Assembly (NCBI GenBank): GCA_017987055.1
Contig: JAGNUJ010000028.1
Coordinates: 1 to 15,896 of the forward strand
Source: Giesbergeria sp.
GTDB taxonomy: Bacteria > Pseudomonadota > Gammaproteobacteria > Burkholderiales > Burkholderiaceae_C
Length of the DNA stretch: 15,896 bases
Direction of reading: 5' to 3'
Below are positions 1 to 7,791 of this stretch, piece after piece; position 1 is the stretch's first letter; every line of letters begins with the position of its first letter. The notes under the pieces were generated by a model. It worked only from the letters and a program-made list of their open reading frames with translations, was not told the origin of the DNA and did no database searches. The position numbers and the translations under genes are program-made.

Positions 1-499
1 CCAGCAGCGGCCCGACGACCGGCGCTACCAGCGTGGTCACGCCCCACAGTGCTAAAGCGGTGCCCGCCAGCGCACGCGGGAAGCTCGACAGCAGCAAAGA
101 CTGCGACAGCGGAATCATCGGCCCGGCCACCAAGCCTTGCAGCACCCGAAAAAACACCAGTATCTCCAGCGACGGGGCAAAACCGCACAGCCACGAGGTG
201 ATGACAAACAGCAGCACGCTCATGCTGAACAAGCGCACTGCACCAAAGCGCTGCGTCAGCCAGCCGGTCAGCGGTACCGAGATGGCGTTGGCAATGCCAA
301 AGCTTGTAATCACCCACGTGCCTTGGCCGGGGCTGACACCCAAGTCGCCGGCAATGGCCGGCAGCGAGACGTTGGCAATCGACGAATCGAGCACATTCAT
401 AAACGTTGCCAGTGATAGGGCAAGCGTGCCCATCACCAACATTCCGCCGCTCAGCGGTTCGGGGTCGAAGGCGGGAGGCGGGGGTGCAGCAACTTTCAT
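1..499 (-). CDS. DHA2-family MFS multidrug efflux permease (EmrB/QacA type), N-terminal part
   Basis: This is the inner-membrane pump of a tripartite efflux system, expected to export drugs in exchange for protons. Only the first 166 codons are present; the gene continues past the left edge. After a short Pro-rich cytoplasmic start, the first membrane helix (about residues 18-36) leads into LDSSIANVSLP (37-47), which fits the D1 motif of 14-helix DHA2 transporters. GWLTQRFGAVRLF (79-91) fits the MFS loop motif between helices 2 and 3. FFRVLQGLVAGP (116-127) and a Gly/Pro-rich segment ending VAPVVGPLL (158-166) fit the later antiporter motifs. The ATG overlaps the stop of the upstream adaptor gene by 4 bases, which suggests translational coupling and makes this start secure. 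Family assignment is firm. The substrate cannot be read from the sequence. EmrB of E. coli is the nearest named relative I would propose. Confidence 0.93.
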   Translation of the reverse strand, partial: MKVAAPPPPAFDPEPLSGGMLVMGTLALSLATFMNVLDSSIANVSLPAIAGDLGVSPGQGTWVITSFGIANAISVPLTGWLTQRFGAVRLFSMSVLLFVITSWLCGFAPSLEILVFFRVLQGLVAGPMIPLSQSLLLSSFPRALAGTALALWGVTTLVAPVVGPLL

Positions 500-1722
500 G
501 GGTGAGCTGGCTTTATCGCTGGCGTGTGCCCCAAATTAGCGGCAATGATGGCCAGCACTTGGCTGTCAGCGGCGCGCAGTTGGGCATCAAACACCTCTGT
601 CGCTTGGGGCGGCATGCTGCGTGGGCTGTCGGCCAGCATTTTTCCTTCTTGCTGGCGGATATCGACCGATACGTCCATCGATAGGCCGACCCGCAGCGGA
701 TGCGCAGCGACTTGCTCTGGGTCTAGCGCAATGCGCACTGGCACACGCTGAACAATCTTGATCCAATTGCCACTGGCGTTTTGCGCCGGCAGCAGCGAAA
801 AAGCCGCGCCTGTGCCTGCGCCCAAGCCGGTAACGGTGCCGTTAAATACTACTTTGCTGCCATACACATCGGCCTGCAGCGTGGCGTTTTGGCCGATGCG
901 CAGATTTTTCAGCTGGCTTTCTTTGAAGTTGGCATCTACCCACAGGTCTTTGAGTGCCACCACCGTCATCAGCGGTGCGCCGGCGGCGACGCGCTGGCCC
1001 AGCTGCACGCCGCGTTTGGCGACGTAACCGTCCAGCGGCGCTTTCAGTTGGGTGCGCTCTAGCGCCAACCACGCCTCGCGCACTCGGGCGGCGGCGCGCT
1101 GCACGTTGGGGTGCTCGGCTGGCGCGGTGCCGTCGGTTTGGGTTTGGCTGGCGAGCAGCTGCTCTTGCGCGGCGCGCACGGCTGATTGCGCGGCAGTCGC
1201 CGTGCTTTGTGCCGTGGCCAGTTGCGCCGTGGCGTGCTCAAACTCTTCTTTGCCGACGGCACCGCTGGCCAGCAGCGGGCGGCGGCGATTGACGTCGTCT
1301 TGCGCGCGCGCGACTTCGGCCTGCGCCCGTGCTAAGTCGGCTTGGCGCAGGCTGACTTGGGCTTTCAGCGGCGCGTTGTTAGCAAACAGCGTGCGTACTT
1401 CGCGCACGGTCTGCGCCAATTGCGCCTCGGCCTGCTCCAGTGCCACGCGGGCGTCGGCAGAGTCCAGCGTTACCAGCACTTGGCCGGCGCGGACAAAATC
1501 GGTGTCCTCCGCGCCAATCGCCACGACCGTGCCACCGACCTGCGGGGTGATTTGCACCACGTTGCCGGCGGCGTAGGCGTTGTCGGTGCTCTCAAAGTGG
1601 CGCGCTTCTAGCCAATGCCAGCCGCCCCAGGCCAGTCCGCCCACGGCAACCAGTGCGGCGATCACCGTCAGGCCACGTCGGCGGACGGTGTTGTGTTCGT
1701 GCGAATTCAGGGGGGTGCTCAT
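496..1722 (-). CDS. HlyD/EmrA-family periplasmic adaptor (membrane fusion protein)
   Basis: A 408-residue periplasmic adaptor that should link the MFS pump to the outer-membrane channel. After a basic N-terminus (RRRG, 14-17) a single membrane anchor spans about residues 18-33. STDNAYAAGNVVQITPQV (45-62) and the following segment form the first half of the lipoyl domain. A long Ala/Gln/Arg-rich stretch (about 93-220) has the look of the alpha-helical hairpin. The second lipoyl half carries LKAPLDGYVAKRGVQLGQ. The beta-barrel part includes RVPVRIALDP and LRVGLSMDVSVDI, typical of EmrA rather than of RND adaptors. Length is close to that of E. coli EmrA (about 390 residues). Its start overlaps the NodT-like gene's stop by 4 bases and its stop overlaps the pump's start by 4 bases, so the three genes are very probably co-translated. 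The family call is strong; the substrate is unknown. Confidence 0.95.
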   Translation of the reverse strand: MSTPLNSHEHNTVRRRGLTVIAALVAVGGLAWGGWHWLEARHFESTDNAYAAGNVVQITPQVGGTVVAIGAEDTDFVRAGQVLVTLDSADARVALEQAEAQLAQTVREVRTLFANNAPLKAQVSLRQADLARAQAEVARAQDDVNRRRPLLASGAVGKEEFEHATAQLATAQSTATAAQSAVRAAQEQLLASQTQTDGTAPAEHPNVQRAAARVREAWLALERTQLKAPLDGYVAKRGVQLGQRVAAGAPLMTVVALKDLWVDANFKESQLKNLRIGQNATLQADVYGSKVVFNGTVTGLGAGTGAAFSLLPAQNASGNWIKIVQRVPVRIALDPEQVAAHPLRVGLSMDVSVDIRQQEGKMLADSPRSMPPQATEVFDAQLRAADSQVLAIIAANLGHTPAIKPAHP

Positions 1723-3203
1723 GAGGGGCGTCTTTCGGCGGGTATTTCAGGGGATGTGTCGGGTGCGCGGGCGCTGGCGGGTTCGGTGTCGTCACTCCAG
1801 CCGCCGCCCAGCGCCTGCATCAGCAGCACGTGGGTGTCGAGTTGCCGGGCGCGCAGGTCAATGCCGAGGCGCCGCTGCGCCAGCAACGGACTTTCGGCGC
1901 TCAGCACAAGCAGGTAATTGCCCAGTCCGGCGCGAAAGCGCTGCACGGCAAAGTCGTAAGCGGTTTCGGTTTTGGCGGCAGCCTGCGTTTGCAATGTTTG
2001 TTGGCGTGCCAGCGACTGCACCGAGCCGATGGCGTCGCCGGCTTCTTTGGCAGCGCCCAGCACCGCGCTGTTGTATTGGGCAATCGCCGCGTCCAGTTCG
2101 GCTTGCTTAGCGCCCAACTGCGCCCGCAAGCGGGTGCCGTCAAACAGCGGCAGCGTCAGTGTCGGAGCCACGCCCATTTGGCGCGAGCTGGCGCGCAGCA
2201 GCTGGTCAAAACCCAGCGCGTTCAGGCCGACAAAGGCGCTCAGGTTGATGTTGGGGTAGAACGCGGTGCGCGCCACGGCGACGTCTTGCGTTGCTGCTTC
2301 GACGCGCCAGCGCGCAGCCACCACGTCGGCACGCCTGCCCAGTAGGTCAGCCCCCAACACGGCGGGCATGTCGCTCAGTGCCAGTTGGTCCAGTTGCGGT
2401 GTGAGCGTGGCTTGGCTGTCGGGTGCTTGGCCGCACAGGGCGGCCACTTGGCGCCGGGCCAGCGTGATTTGCTCGTCCAGCGCTTCCATCTGTCCGCGCG
2501 CTTCGGGCAGGGCTGCTTGGGCTTGGGTGAGTTCGACTTGGCTATCCAAACCGGCTTGGGTGCGCTCTTGCGTTAGTTGCCGCAGGGCGTTGCGCTGCGC
2601 TAGGTGCTGCTCGGCCACGGCGCGCTGGGCCAACAGGCGCGCCAGTGCGATGTAGCTGCGGCTGACCTGAGTGGCCAGTGCGCTGGCAGCGGCCGCGCTG
2701 TCGGCTTGTGCGGCACGGGCTTGACCGAGTGCGGCTTGCAGCTCGGCGCGGTGGCGGTCAAAAAAATCGGGCGACCAGTTCAAGCCCGCTTGGAGGTTGG
2801 CGCTGTTCCAAGTGCTGCCGGCAATCGGCGCGGGCACCATGCCGTTGGCGCTGTAGCGCTGGCGCGAGGCGTCGGCTTCCAGCGTGGCGTGTGGCTGGCT
2901 GGCGGTGCGCGCCGCATCGGCCAAGGCCAGTGCGCGCGTTTGCCGCGCCTGCAGCACGGCCAAGCTGGGACTGCCTTGCAGGGCTTGCGCGACCAGCGTA
3001 TTCAATTGGGCATCGCCCAGCGCCGTCCACCACTGCGCGGCCACGGGTGCGGAGGCGCTGGCAGTCAGTCCCACATCTGCCGCACTGCGGGTGGCCAGTG
3101 GGGTGTGCGCTGGGCCTTGCGAGGCGCAGCCGCTGGCCAGAGCGCCAAGGCACAGCAGCGCGCACACGGCAGCGGTGCGGGGCAAAAGAGGGGTGTGGGT
3201 CAT
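1719..3203 (-). CDS. NodT-family outer-membrane efflux lipoprotein (TolC-like channel)
   Basis: A 494-residue outer-membrane factor that should form the exit duct for the efflux pump. The chosen ATG gives a classic lipoprotein signal: a short N-region, a hydrophobic stretch (about 10-22), then the lipobox LASG-Cys with Cys26 as the lipidated residue. The open frame extends 50 codons further upstream, but that extension would bury the signal peptide, so it is rejected. Two outer-membrane efflux repeats follow. Typical markers are QWWTALGDAQLNTLVAQAL near the start, WSPDFFDRHRAELQAALGQ in the first repeat, and GRRADVVAARWRVEAA and AFYPNINLSAFVGL in the second. Length is usual for NodT proteins (450-500). 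The stop overlaps the adaptor start by 4 bases. The regulator gene ends 53 bases upstream on the same strand, so all four genes may share one transcript. Confidence 0.94.
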   Translation of the reverse strand: MTHTPLLPRTAAVCALLCLGALASGCASQGPAHTPLATRSAADVGLTASASAPVAAQWWTALGDAQLNTLVAQALQGSPSLAVLQARQTRALALADAARTASQPHATLEADASRQRYSANGMVPAPIAGSTWNSANLQAGLNWSPDFFDRHRAELQAALGQARAAQADSAAAASALATQVSRSYIALARLLAQRAVAEQHLAQRNALRQLTQERTQAGLDSQVELTQAQAALPEARGQMEALDEQITLARRQVAALCGQAPDSQATLTPQLDQLALSDMPAVLGADLLGRRADVVAARWRVEAATQDVAVARTAFYPNINLSAFVGLNALGFDQLLRASSRQMGVAPTLTLPLFDGTRLRAQLGAKQAELDAAIAQYNSAVLGAAKEAGDAIGSVQSLARQQTLQTQAAAKTETAYDFAVQRFRAGLGNYLLVLSAESPLLAQRRLGIDLRARQLDTHVLLMQALGGGWSDDTEPASARAPDTSPEIPAERRPS

Positions 3204-3256
3204 GGAAAGTCTCAAGAAGCCTGAAAAAGCGTAGAGCGTGCAGGGCGCGCAGGCCG

Positions 3257-3790
3257 TTAGTCGGCGGCGGACTGGCTGGCTTGTTGGGTGGCTTGGCGCA
3301 GCGCCTCGCCGTTGGCCAGCATGCGCTGCAGCAAATGCAGCATTTGTTGCCATTCGGCATGGTTGAAGTCGCTCAGGTGGCCGTTGAGCACTTCGGTCAA
3401 CACGCGTGGCACTTTGGCTGCGACGGCGCGGCCTTCATCGGTCAGCGCCAGATGCACCACGCGGCGATCGGTGGTGGAGCGCTCGCGTCGCACCAGCCCT
3501 TTGGCTTCCAGCCGGTCGAGCGCGCGGGTGATGGCACCGGGGTCAATTTCCAACTCGCGCGACAGCGCCGCGACAGTGTTGCAGTCGCCGCTGAGCAGCT
3601 TGTAGAGCGGCAAATACTGCACATAGGTGACGTCGTGCGGCGCCAGTTGGGCGTCGGCCTGCGACAAGATGGAGCTGAGTACCCGGCGCATCAAGTAGCC
3701 CACGCTTTGGTCAGGCGTGTACTGGCCGGGTACGTAAAAGTTGCCCTGTGCGGCGGCGTTGGCAGCGTCAGGCGGAGAGGTGTCTTGCAT
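3257..3790 (-). CDS. MarR-family transcriptional regulator of the efflux operon
   Basis: A 177-residue winged-helix regulator, probably a dimeric repressor that releases DNA when a toxic ligand or pump substrate binds. A variable N-terminus (about 1-25) and a dimerisation helix lead into the helix-turn-helix region, with TVAALSRELEIDPGAITRAL and DRLEAKGLVRRE. The wing is RSTTDRRVVHLALTDEGRAV, whose DxR pattern is characteristic of MarR proteins. The C-terminal helix completes the dimer interface. It leads the efflux operon in the same orientation, and inverted repeats lie directly upstream, so it very likely controls its own transcription and that of the pump. Upstream in-frame starts exist at 3811 (ATG) and 3817 (TTG); these overlap the inverted repeat and I prefer the ATG at 3790. 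No clear Shine-Dalgarno sequence supports any of the three. The family call is firm; its ligand is unknown. Confidence 0.93.
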   Translation of the reverse strand: MQDTSPPDAANAAAQGNFYVPGQYTPDQSVGYLMRRVLSSILSQADAQLAPHDVTYVQYLPLYKLLSGDCNTVAALSRELEIDPGAITRALDRLEAKGLVRRERSTTDRRVVHLALTDEGRAVAAKVPRVLTEVLNGHLSDFNHAEWQQMLHLLQRMLANGEALRQATQQASQSAAD

Positions 3791-3797
3791 GGCGCAA

Positions 3798-3820
3798 CAA
3801 TTTAATTGCATAGGCAACTA
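3798..3820. promoter_or_regulatory. Probable MarR operator: two overlapping inverted repeats
   Basis: A perfect 11-base palindrome, CAATT-T-AATTG, occupies 3798-3808. It overlaps a second inverted repeat at 3803-3820, TAATTGC-ATAG-GCAACTA, in which 6 of 7 arm positions pair. MarR proteins usually bind palindromes of about this length near their own promoters, often with TTGC/GCAA half-sites. The location, 8-30 bases upstream of the preferred regulator start, fits autorepression. The palindromes are read directly; the binding function is inferred. Confidence 0.5.
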
Positions 3821-4024
3821 TTGTCTTGGCATGCAGTTAAACCTGAAGCGTGTGCAGGGTTTTAGCCATGCGGTGTGTGGTTCTTATTGAAGGCACCGGG
3901 CTTCTCAAACGCTGACTTGCTTGTAGGAGAGAGCCTGAAGGGCGGCAGCGTGTTTTGGCTACGCTCTTGTCTGTGCTGGCGGGTAAAGCTGGATATCGCG
4001 GCGCTGGGTGGTAGGCGGATTTGG

Positions 4025-4085
4025 TATTGAATTAATAGCTATAACCGCACGTGTTTAAAGGGTTTGAGGTCGATTTGGCTTAAAA
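4025..4085 (+). repeat. Possible Comamonadaceae-type short intergenic repeat
   Basis: The segment contains TTAATAGCT (4032-4040), CGCACGTGTTT and AAAGGGTTTGAGG, then GATTTGGCTTAAAA, in an AT-richer island. This block order resembles short non-coding elements with an AATAGCT core that recur between genes in Comamonadaceae genomes, as I remember them. A related block pattern occurs on the opposite strand at 8975-9015 within ligA. The similarity inside the window is visible; membership of a dispersed family is inferred. Confidence 0.4.
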
Positions 4086-4086
4086 T

Positions 4087-4114
4087 TTGACACCCAAGAG
4101 GCTCTTTTTGCGAT
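4087..4114 (+). promoter_or_regulatory. Weak candidate promoter for smc
   Basis: A perfect -35 hexamer TTGACA lies at 4087-4092, about 135 bases before the smc start. The best -10 match at proper spacing is poor: TGCGAT at 4109-4114 with 16 bases between. The -35 match in this GC-rich setting and the position make it worth listing, but the missing -10 keeps confidence low. Confidence 0.2.
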
Positions 4115-4226
4115 TGCGGCGCAGCTTGTAAGGTGCGCACTGGCCTCGGGTAACATTCACCCCCTCAAACCCCCGTGCTTTGGTGCGCTTGGCTGGTTGC
4201 CAGCGGTGCGGTTTTACAGGTAATTC

Positions 4227-7200
4227 GTGCGTCTCAACTCCATCAAAATTTCTGGTTTCAAGTCGTTTGCCGATCCCACCAACTTCCTGCTGCCCGGTCA
4301 GTTGGTCGGTGTGGTCGGCCCCAACGGCTGCGGCAAATCCAACATCATGGATGCGGTGCGCTGGGTGCTGGGCGAGAGCAAAGCCAGTGAGCTGCGCGGC
4401 GAGTCGATGCAAGACGTCATCTTCAGCGGCACCACCACGCGCAAGCAGGCCAGCCGCGCCAGCGTCGAGCTGGTGTTTGAAAATCACGACCACCGCGCCG
4501 GTGGCCAGTGGAACCAGTACTTAGAGATTGCCGTCAAGCGCGTGCTGACCCGCGACGGCACCAGCAGCTACTACATCAACAACCAGCCAGTGCGCCGACG
4601 CGACGTGCAGGACGTGTTTTTGGGCACCGGACTGGGGCCGCGCGCCTACGCCATCATTGGTCAGGGCACCATCAGCCGGATTATTGAAAGCCGCCCGGAA
4701 GAGTTGCGCCTGTTTTTGGAAGAAGCCGCCGGCGTCTCCAAATACAAAGAGCGCCGCCGCGAAACCGAAAACCGCTTGAGCGGCACGCGCGAGAACCTGA
4801 CCCGCGTCGAAGACATCCTGCGCGAGCTGAATCTGAACCTCGAAAAACTGGAGCTGCAAGCCGAAGTGGCGCAGCAGTACCACGCGCTGCAATCCGAGGC
4901 CACGCTAAAGCAACACCAGCAATGGTTTCTGAAGCGCGCCGAGGCTGAAGAACAGCAGACCAAAGTGCGCCTGGAGGGCCTGCAGGCCGTTAACGACTTG
5001 GAGGCGCGCATGGCCGAGCTGCGCCACATCGAGTCCGAGCTGGAAACCGTGCGCCAAGCGCACTACGCCGCCGGCGACCAAGTGACCCAAGCGCAGGGCA
5101 AGCTGTACGAAAGCACCGCTGAGATTGGCCGCTTGGAGGCGGAAATCCGCTACGTGATTGAAGGCCGCCAGCGGGTGCAGCAGCGCTTGGTGGCGCTGGC
5201 CGAGCAAATTGCGCAGTGGTCAGAGCGCAAAGACGAGGCGCAATTTGAATTAGAGAACCTCGCTGGCGCTGGCGTCGATGCCCAAGAGCGCGCCGAGCTG
5301 CTGGCCGCCCAGGTCGAGGAGCAAGCGATGCTGCTGCCCGACCTCGAAGACGCCCTGCGCCAAGCCCAAGCCCGCGCCAACGAGCAGCGCGCCGCCGTGG
5401 TGCAAGTGCAGCAACAAATCGGCGTGCTGGCGGCAGAGCAGCGCAACATCAACGAACAAAGCCGCCAGTTAGACAGCCGTTACGAGCGCCTGCGCGCCGA
5501 CCGTAACGCGCTGGCCGCGCCGGACGAGGCGCGACTGGCCCATCTGCACAGCCAGTTGGAGGCCGCGCAAGAAGGCGCGGAATTTGCCCAAGCGCGTCTG
5601 GCCGATTTGCAAGACGCGGTGCCTCAGTTGGACGAAGACCGGCGCACGCGCCAGCAGGCGGTGAACAGTGAATCTGCCCGCCAAGCCGATTTGTCAGCGC
5701 GCATGGAAGCGCTCAAAGCGCTGCAAGAAAAGCTCAAAACCGACGGCAAGCTGCAGCCGTGGCTGGCCCAACACGGCTTAGACGGCCTGCAAGGGCTGTG
5801 GAGTCGCATCCACGTCGAAAGCGGCTGGGAGCACGCGCTAGAAGCGGCGCTGCGTGAGCGCTTGGGCGCGCTGGAAGTCGGCCGCTTAGAGAGCGTGCGC
5901 GGCTTTTTGGGTGCAGGCGCGGGCGCAGGCGTGGGCGATGTGCCGCCGGCCAAGCTGGTGTTTTTCAGTCCGCCGCTGGGCGCTGCTGCGCCACTGCCGG
6001 CTGGCGCTGGTGGCCTGCAACGCTTGGCCGATTGGCTGCGCCTGCAGGATGCTGGCCTGCGCGCCGTGCTGGCTGACTGGCTGCAAGGCTGCTACACCGC
6101 GCCGTCGTTGGACGAGGCCTTGGCGCTGCGCGGTCAGTTGCAGGCTGGCGAAGCCATCTACCTTCCCGGCGGCCATGCGGTGACACCGCACAGCGTTGGC
6201 TTTTATGCGCAGGACTCGGAGCAATCGGGCCTGCTGGCGCGCGCGCAAGAGATTGAGCACCTGACCAAAGAGCTGCGCGCGCAAACGCTGATTGCCGAAG
6301 AAGCCCGCAGTGCCTTGCTGCGCGCCGAGTCGTCTTATGCCGATGCCGCCCAGCGCCTGACCAGCGCCCGGCGCGAAGCCACCGAAACCCAAAACCGCGC
6401 CCACGAGCTGCAAGTCGAACACCTGCGCCTGTCGCAGTTGGTCGAACAAACCCGCGCCCGCAGCGAACAAATTGGCGCCGACATTGCCGAAATTGAAGCG
6501 CAACTGGCCGACCTGCAAGAGCGCCGCGTGCTGGCCGAAGCGGGCTTTGAAGAGCTGGATATGCAACTGGCCGACACGCAAGAGCGCCACGCCCAGCTGG
6601 ACGAGCGCGTCATCGAGGCTGAGCGCCAATTGAACGAATGCCGCGAGCAGCAACGCCGCTTGGAGCGCCAAGCGCAAGAGGCGACCTTCTCGCAGCGCAG
6701 CTTGGAAGCGCGCCGCGCCGAGCTGGCGCGCACGCTGGACACCGCCAGCAGCCAAGCCGCCGCGCTGGCCGATGAGCGCGTGCGCGCTCAAGCCGAGCTC
6801 GAGCGCCTGTCAGACGCAGCGGCGCAAGGCGGCCTGCAAGACGTGCTGGCGCTGAAGGCCGAGCGCGAAGCAGCCTTGGCCGCCGAGCGCAGCGCCTACG
6901 ACGGCCTGAGCGCCCAATTGCGCGTCAGCGATGAGCGGCGCGTGCAGATTGAGCGGGCGCTGGAGCCGCTGCGCGCCCGCATCACTGAGTTTCAGCTCAA
7001 AGAGCAAGCCGCGCGCTTGGGGCTGGAGCAATACGGCACCCTGCTGCAAGAGGCGCAGGCCGATATGGCGGCGCTGGCGCAGTCCATCACCGACGGCAAT
7101 GTGCGCGTGGCTGGCCTGCAAGGCGAGATGGATCGTCTGCGCCAAGCCATCACCGCACTGGGTGCCGTCAACTTGGCCGCGCTGGACGAATTGGCCGCCG

Positions 7201-7775
7201 CCCGCGAGCGCAAAAGCTTTCTCGATATGCAAATGGCGGACCTGACCGAGGCCATGCAGACGCTGGAAGACGCCATCCGCAAAATCGACGCTGAAACGCG
7301 CGAGCTGCTGTCGGGAACCTTCGACGCGGTCAACCGGCACTTTGGCCGGATGTTTCCGGAGTTGTTTGGCGGCGGCAATGCGCGCTTGATCGTGACGGGC
7401 GACGAAATTCTCGATTCCGGCGTGCAGGTGATGGCGCAGCCGCCCGGTAAAAAAAACCAAACCATCCACCTGCTCTCGGGCGGCGAAAAAGCGCTGACGG
7501 CGATTGCGCTGGTGTTTGCTATCTTTCAACTCAATCCGGCGCCGTTTTGTTTGCTCGACGAGGTCGATGCACCGCTGGACGACGCCAACACCGAGCGCTA
7601 TGCGAAACTTGTCTCCAGCATGAGTAAAGAAACCCAATTCCTGTTTATTAGCCACAACAAAATCGCCATGGAGATGGCCGAACAGCTGATCGGCGTCACC
7701 ATGCAAGAGCAGGGCGTCTCGCGTATCGTGGCAGTGGACATGGAGTCTGCCCTGTCAATGGCCGACGCCGCCTGA
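4227..7775 (+). CDS. smc: Chromosome partition/condensation protein SMC
   Basis: SMC is the ATPase core of bacterial condensin. It dimerises and, with ScpA and ScpB, folds and segregates the chromosome. The 1182-residue protein has the full layout. The N-terminal head has Walker A GPNGCGKS (31-38), followed by a conserved stretch with FLEEAAGVSKYKERR near residue 170. A first coiled coil spans roughly 175-505, the hinge about 515-660, and a second coiled coil 665-1015. The C-terminal head has the ABC signature LSGGEK (1083-1088), Walker B FCLLDE ending in the catalytic Glu1112, then the D-loop DAPLDDAN and a switch histidine in ISHNK. The hinge is Ala/Gly/Pro-rich and unlike the Bacillus form, which I believe is common in betaproteobacteria. 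Translation starts at GTG with only a weak AGG upstream; the homologous N-terminus MRLNSIKISGFKSF makes this start nearly certain. zipA begins 16 bases after the stop. Confidence 0.98.
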   Translation: MRLNSIKISGFKSFADPTNFLLPGQLVGVVGPNGCGKSNIMDAVRWVLGESKASELRGESMQDVIFSGTTTRKQASRASVELVFENHDHRAGGQWNQYLEIAVKRVLTRDGTSSYYINNQPVRRRDVQDVFLGTGLGPRAYAIIGQGTISRIIESRPEELRLFLEEAAGVSKYKERRRETENRLSGTRENLTRVEDILRELNLNLEKLELQAEVAQQYHALQSEATLKQHQQWFLKRAEAEEQQTKVRLEGLQAVNDLEARMAELRHIESELETVRQAHYAAGDQVTQAQGKLYESTAEIGRLEAEIRYVIEGRQRVQQRLVALAEQIAQWSERKDEAQFELENLAGAGVDAQERAELLAAQVEEQAMLLPDLEDALRQAQARANEQRAAVVQVQQQIGVLAAEQRNINEQSRQLDSRYERLRADRNALAAPDEARLAHLHSQLEAAQEGAEFAQARLADLQDAVPQLDEDRRTRQQAVNSESARQADLSARMEALKALQEKLKTDGKLQPWLAQHGLDGLQGLWSRIHVESGWEHALEAALRERLGALEVGRLESVRGFLGAGAGAGVGDVPPAKLVFFSPPLGAAAPLPAGAGGLQRLADWLRLQDAGLRAVLADWLQGCYTAPSLDEALALRGQLQAGEAIYLPGGHAVTPHSVGFYAQDSEQSGLLARAQEIEHLTKELRAQTLIAEEARSALLRAESSYADAAQRLTSARREATETQNRAHELQVEHLRLSQLVEQTRARSEQIGADIAEIEAQLADLQERRVLAEAGFEELDMQLADTQERHAQLDERVIEAERQLNECREQQRRLERQAQEATFSQRSLEARRAELARTLDTASSQAAALADERVRAQAELERLSDAAAQGGLQDVLALKAEREAALAAERSAYDGLSAQLRVSDERRVQIERALEPLRARITEFQLKEQAARLGLEQYGTLLQEAQADMAALAQSITDGNVRVAGLQGEMDRLRQAITALGAVNLAALDELAAARERKSFLDMQMADLTEAMQTLEDAIRKIDAETRELLSGTFDAVNRHFGRMFPELFGGGNARLIVTGDEILDSGVQVMAQPPGKKNQTIHLLSGGEKALTAIALVFAIFQLNPAPFCLLDEVDAPLDDANTERYAKLVSSMSKETQFLFISHNKIAMEMAEQLIGVTMQEQGVSRIVAVDMESALSMADAA

Positions 7776-7791
7776 ACCGAATTTATCCACC

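Larger units (their letters stand above)
3791..4226. other. Intergenic region between the marR-type gene and smc
   Basis: No convincing gene lies in these 436 bases. The two flanking genes point away from each other, so the region must hold promoters for both. At its left end are the inverted repeats of the probable MarR operator. Positions 3821-4020 show no coding frame, tRNA-like fold or strong hairpin that I can recognise. From 4025 to 4085 the composition becomes AT-richer and resembles a short dispersed repeat. A perfect TTGACA follows at 4087. A small hairpin with GCTGG and CCAGC arms (4192-4204) lies just before smc. Confidence 0.6.

Noticed and set aside
3204..3353. 50-codon upstream extension of the NodT-family gene
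   Set aside because: It would overlap the end of the MarR-type gene and place the lipoprotein signal peptide internally.
3821..4020. Possible small RNA or short gene in the marR-smc gap, suggested by TAGGAGAGAG at 3925-3934
   Set aside because: No start codon follows at suitable spacing, no extended frame with a recognisable product appears, and no terminator hairpin is present.
5914..5938. Short GCAGGCGCGGGCG-type repeat in smc as a possible array
   Set aside because: It is a brief Gly/Ala codon run within the hinge, with no spacers and no longer periodicity.
5886..7706. Two long minus-strand open frames opposite smc (about 300 residues each)
   Set aside because: They lie entirely antisense to clear SMC coding sequence, have Leu/Gln/Ala-rich composition typical of reversed coiled-coil codons, and show no recognisable domain.
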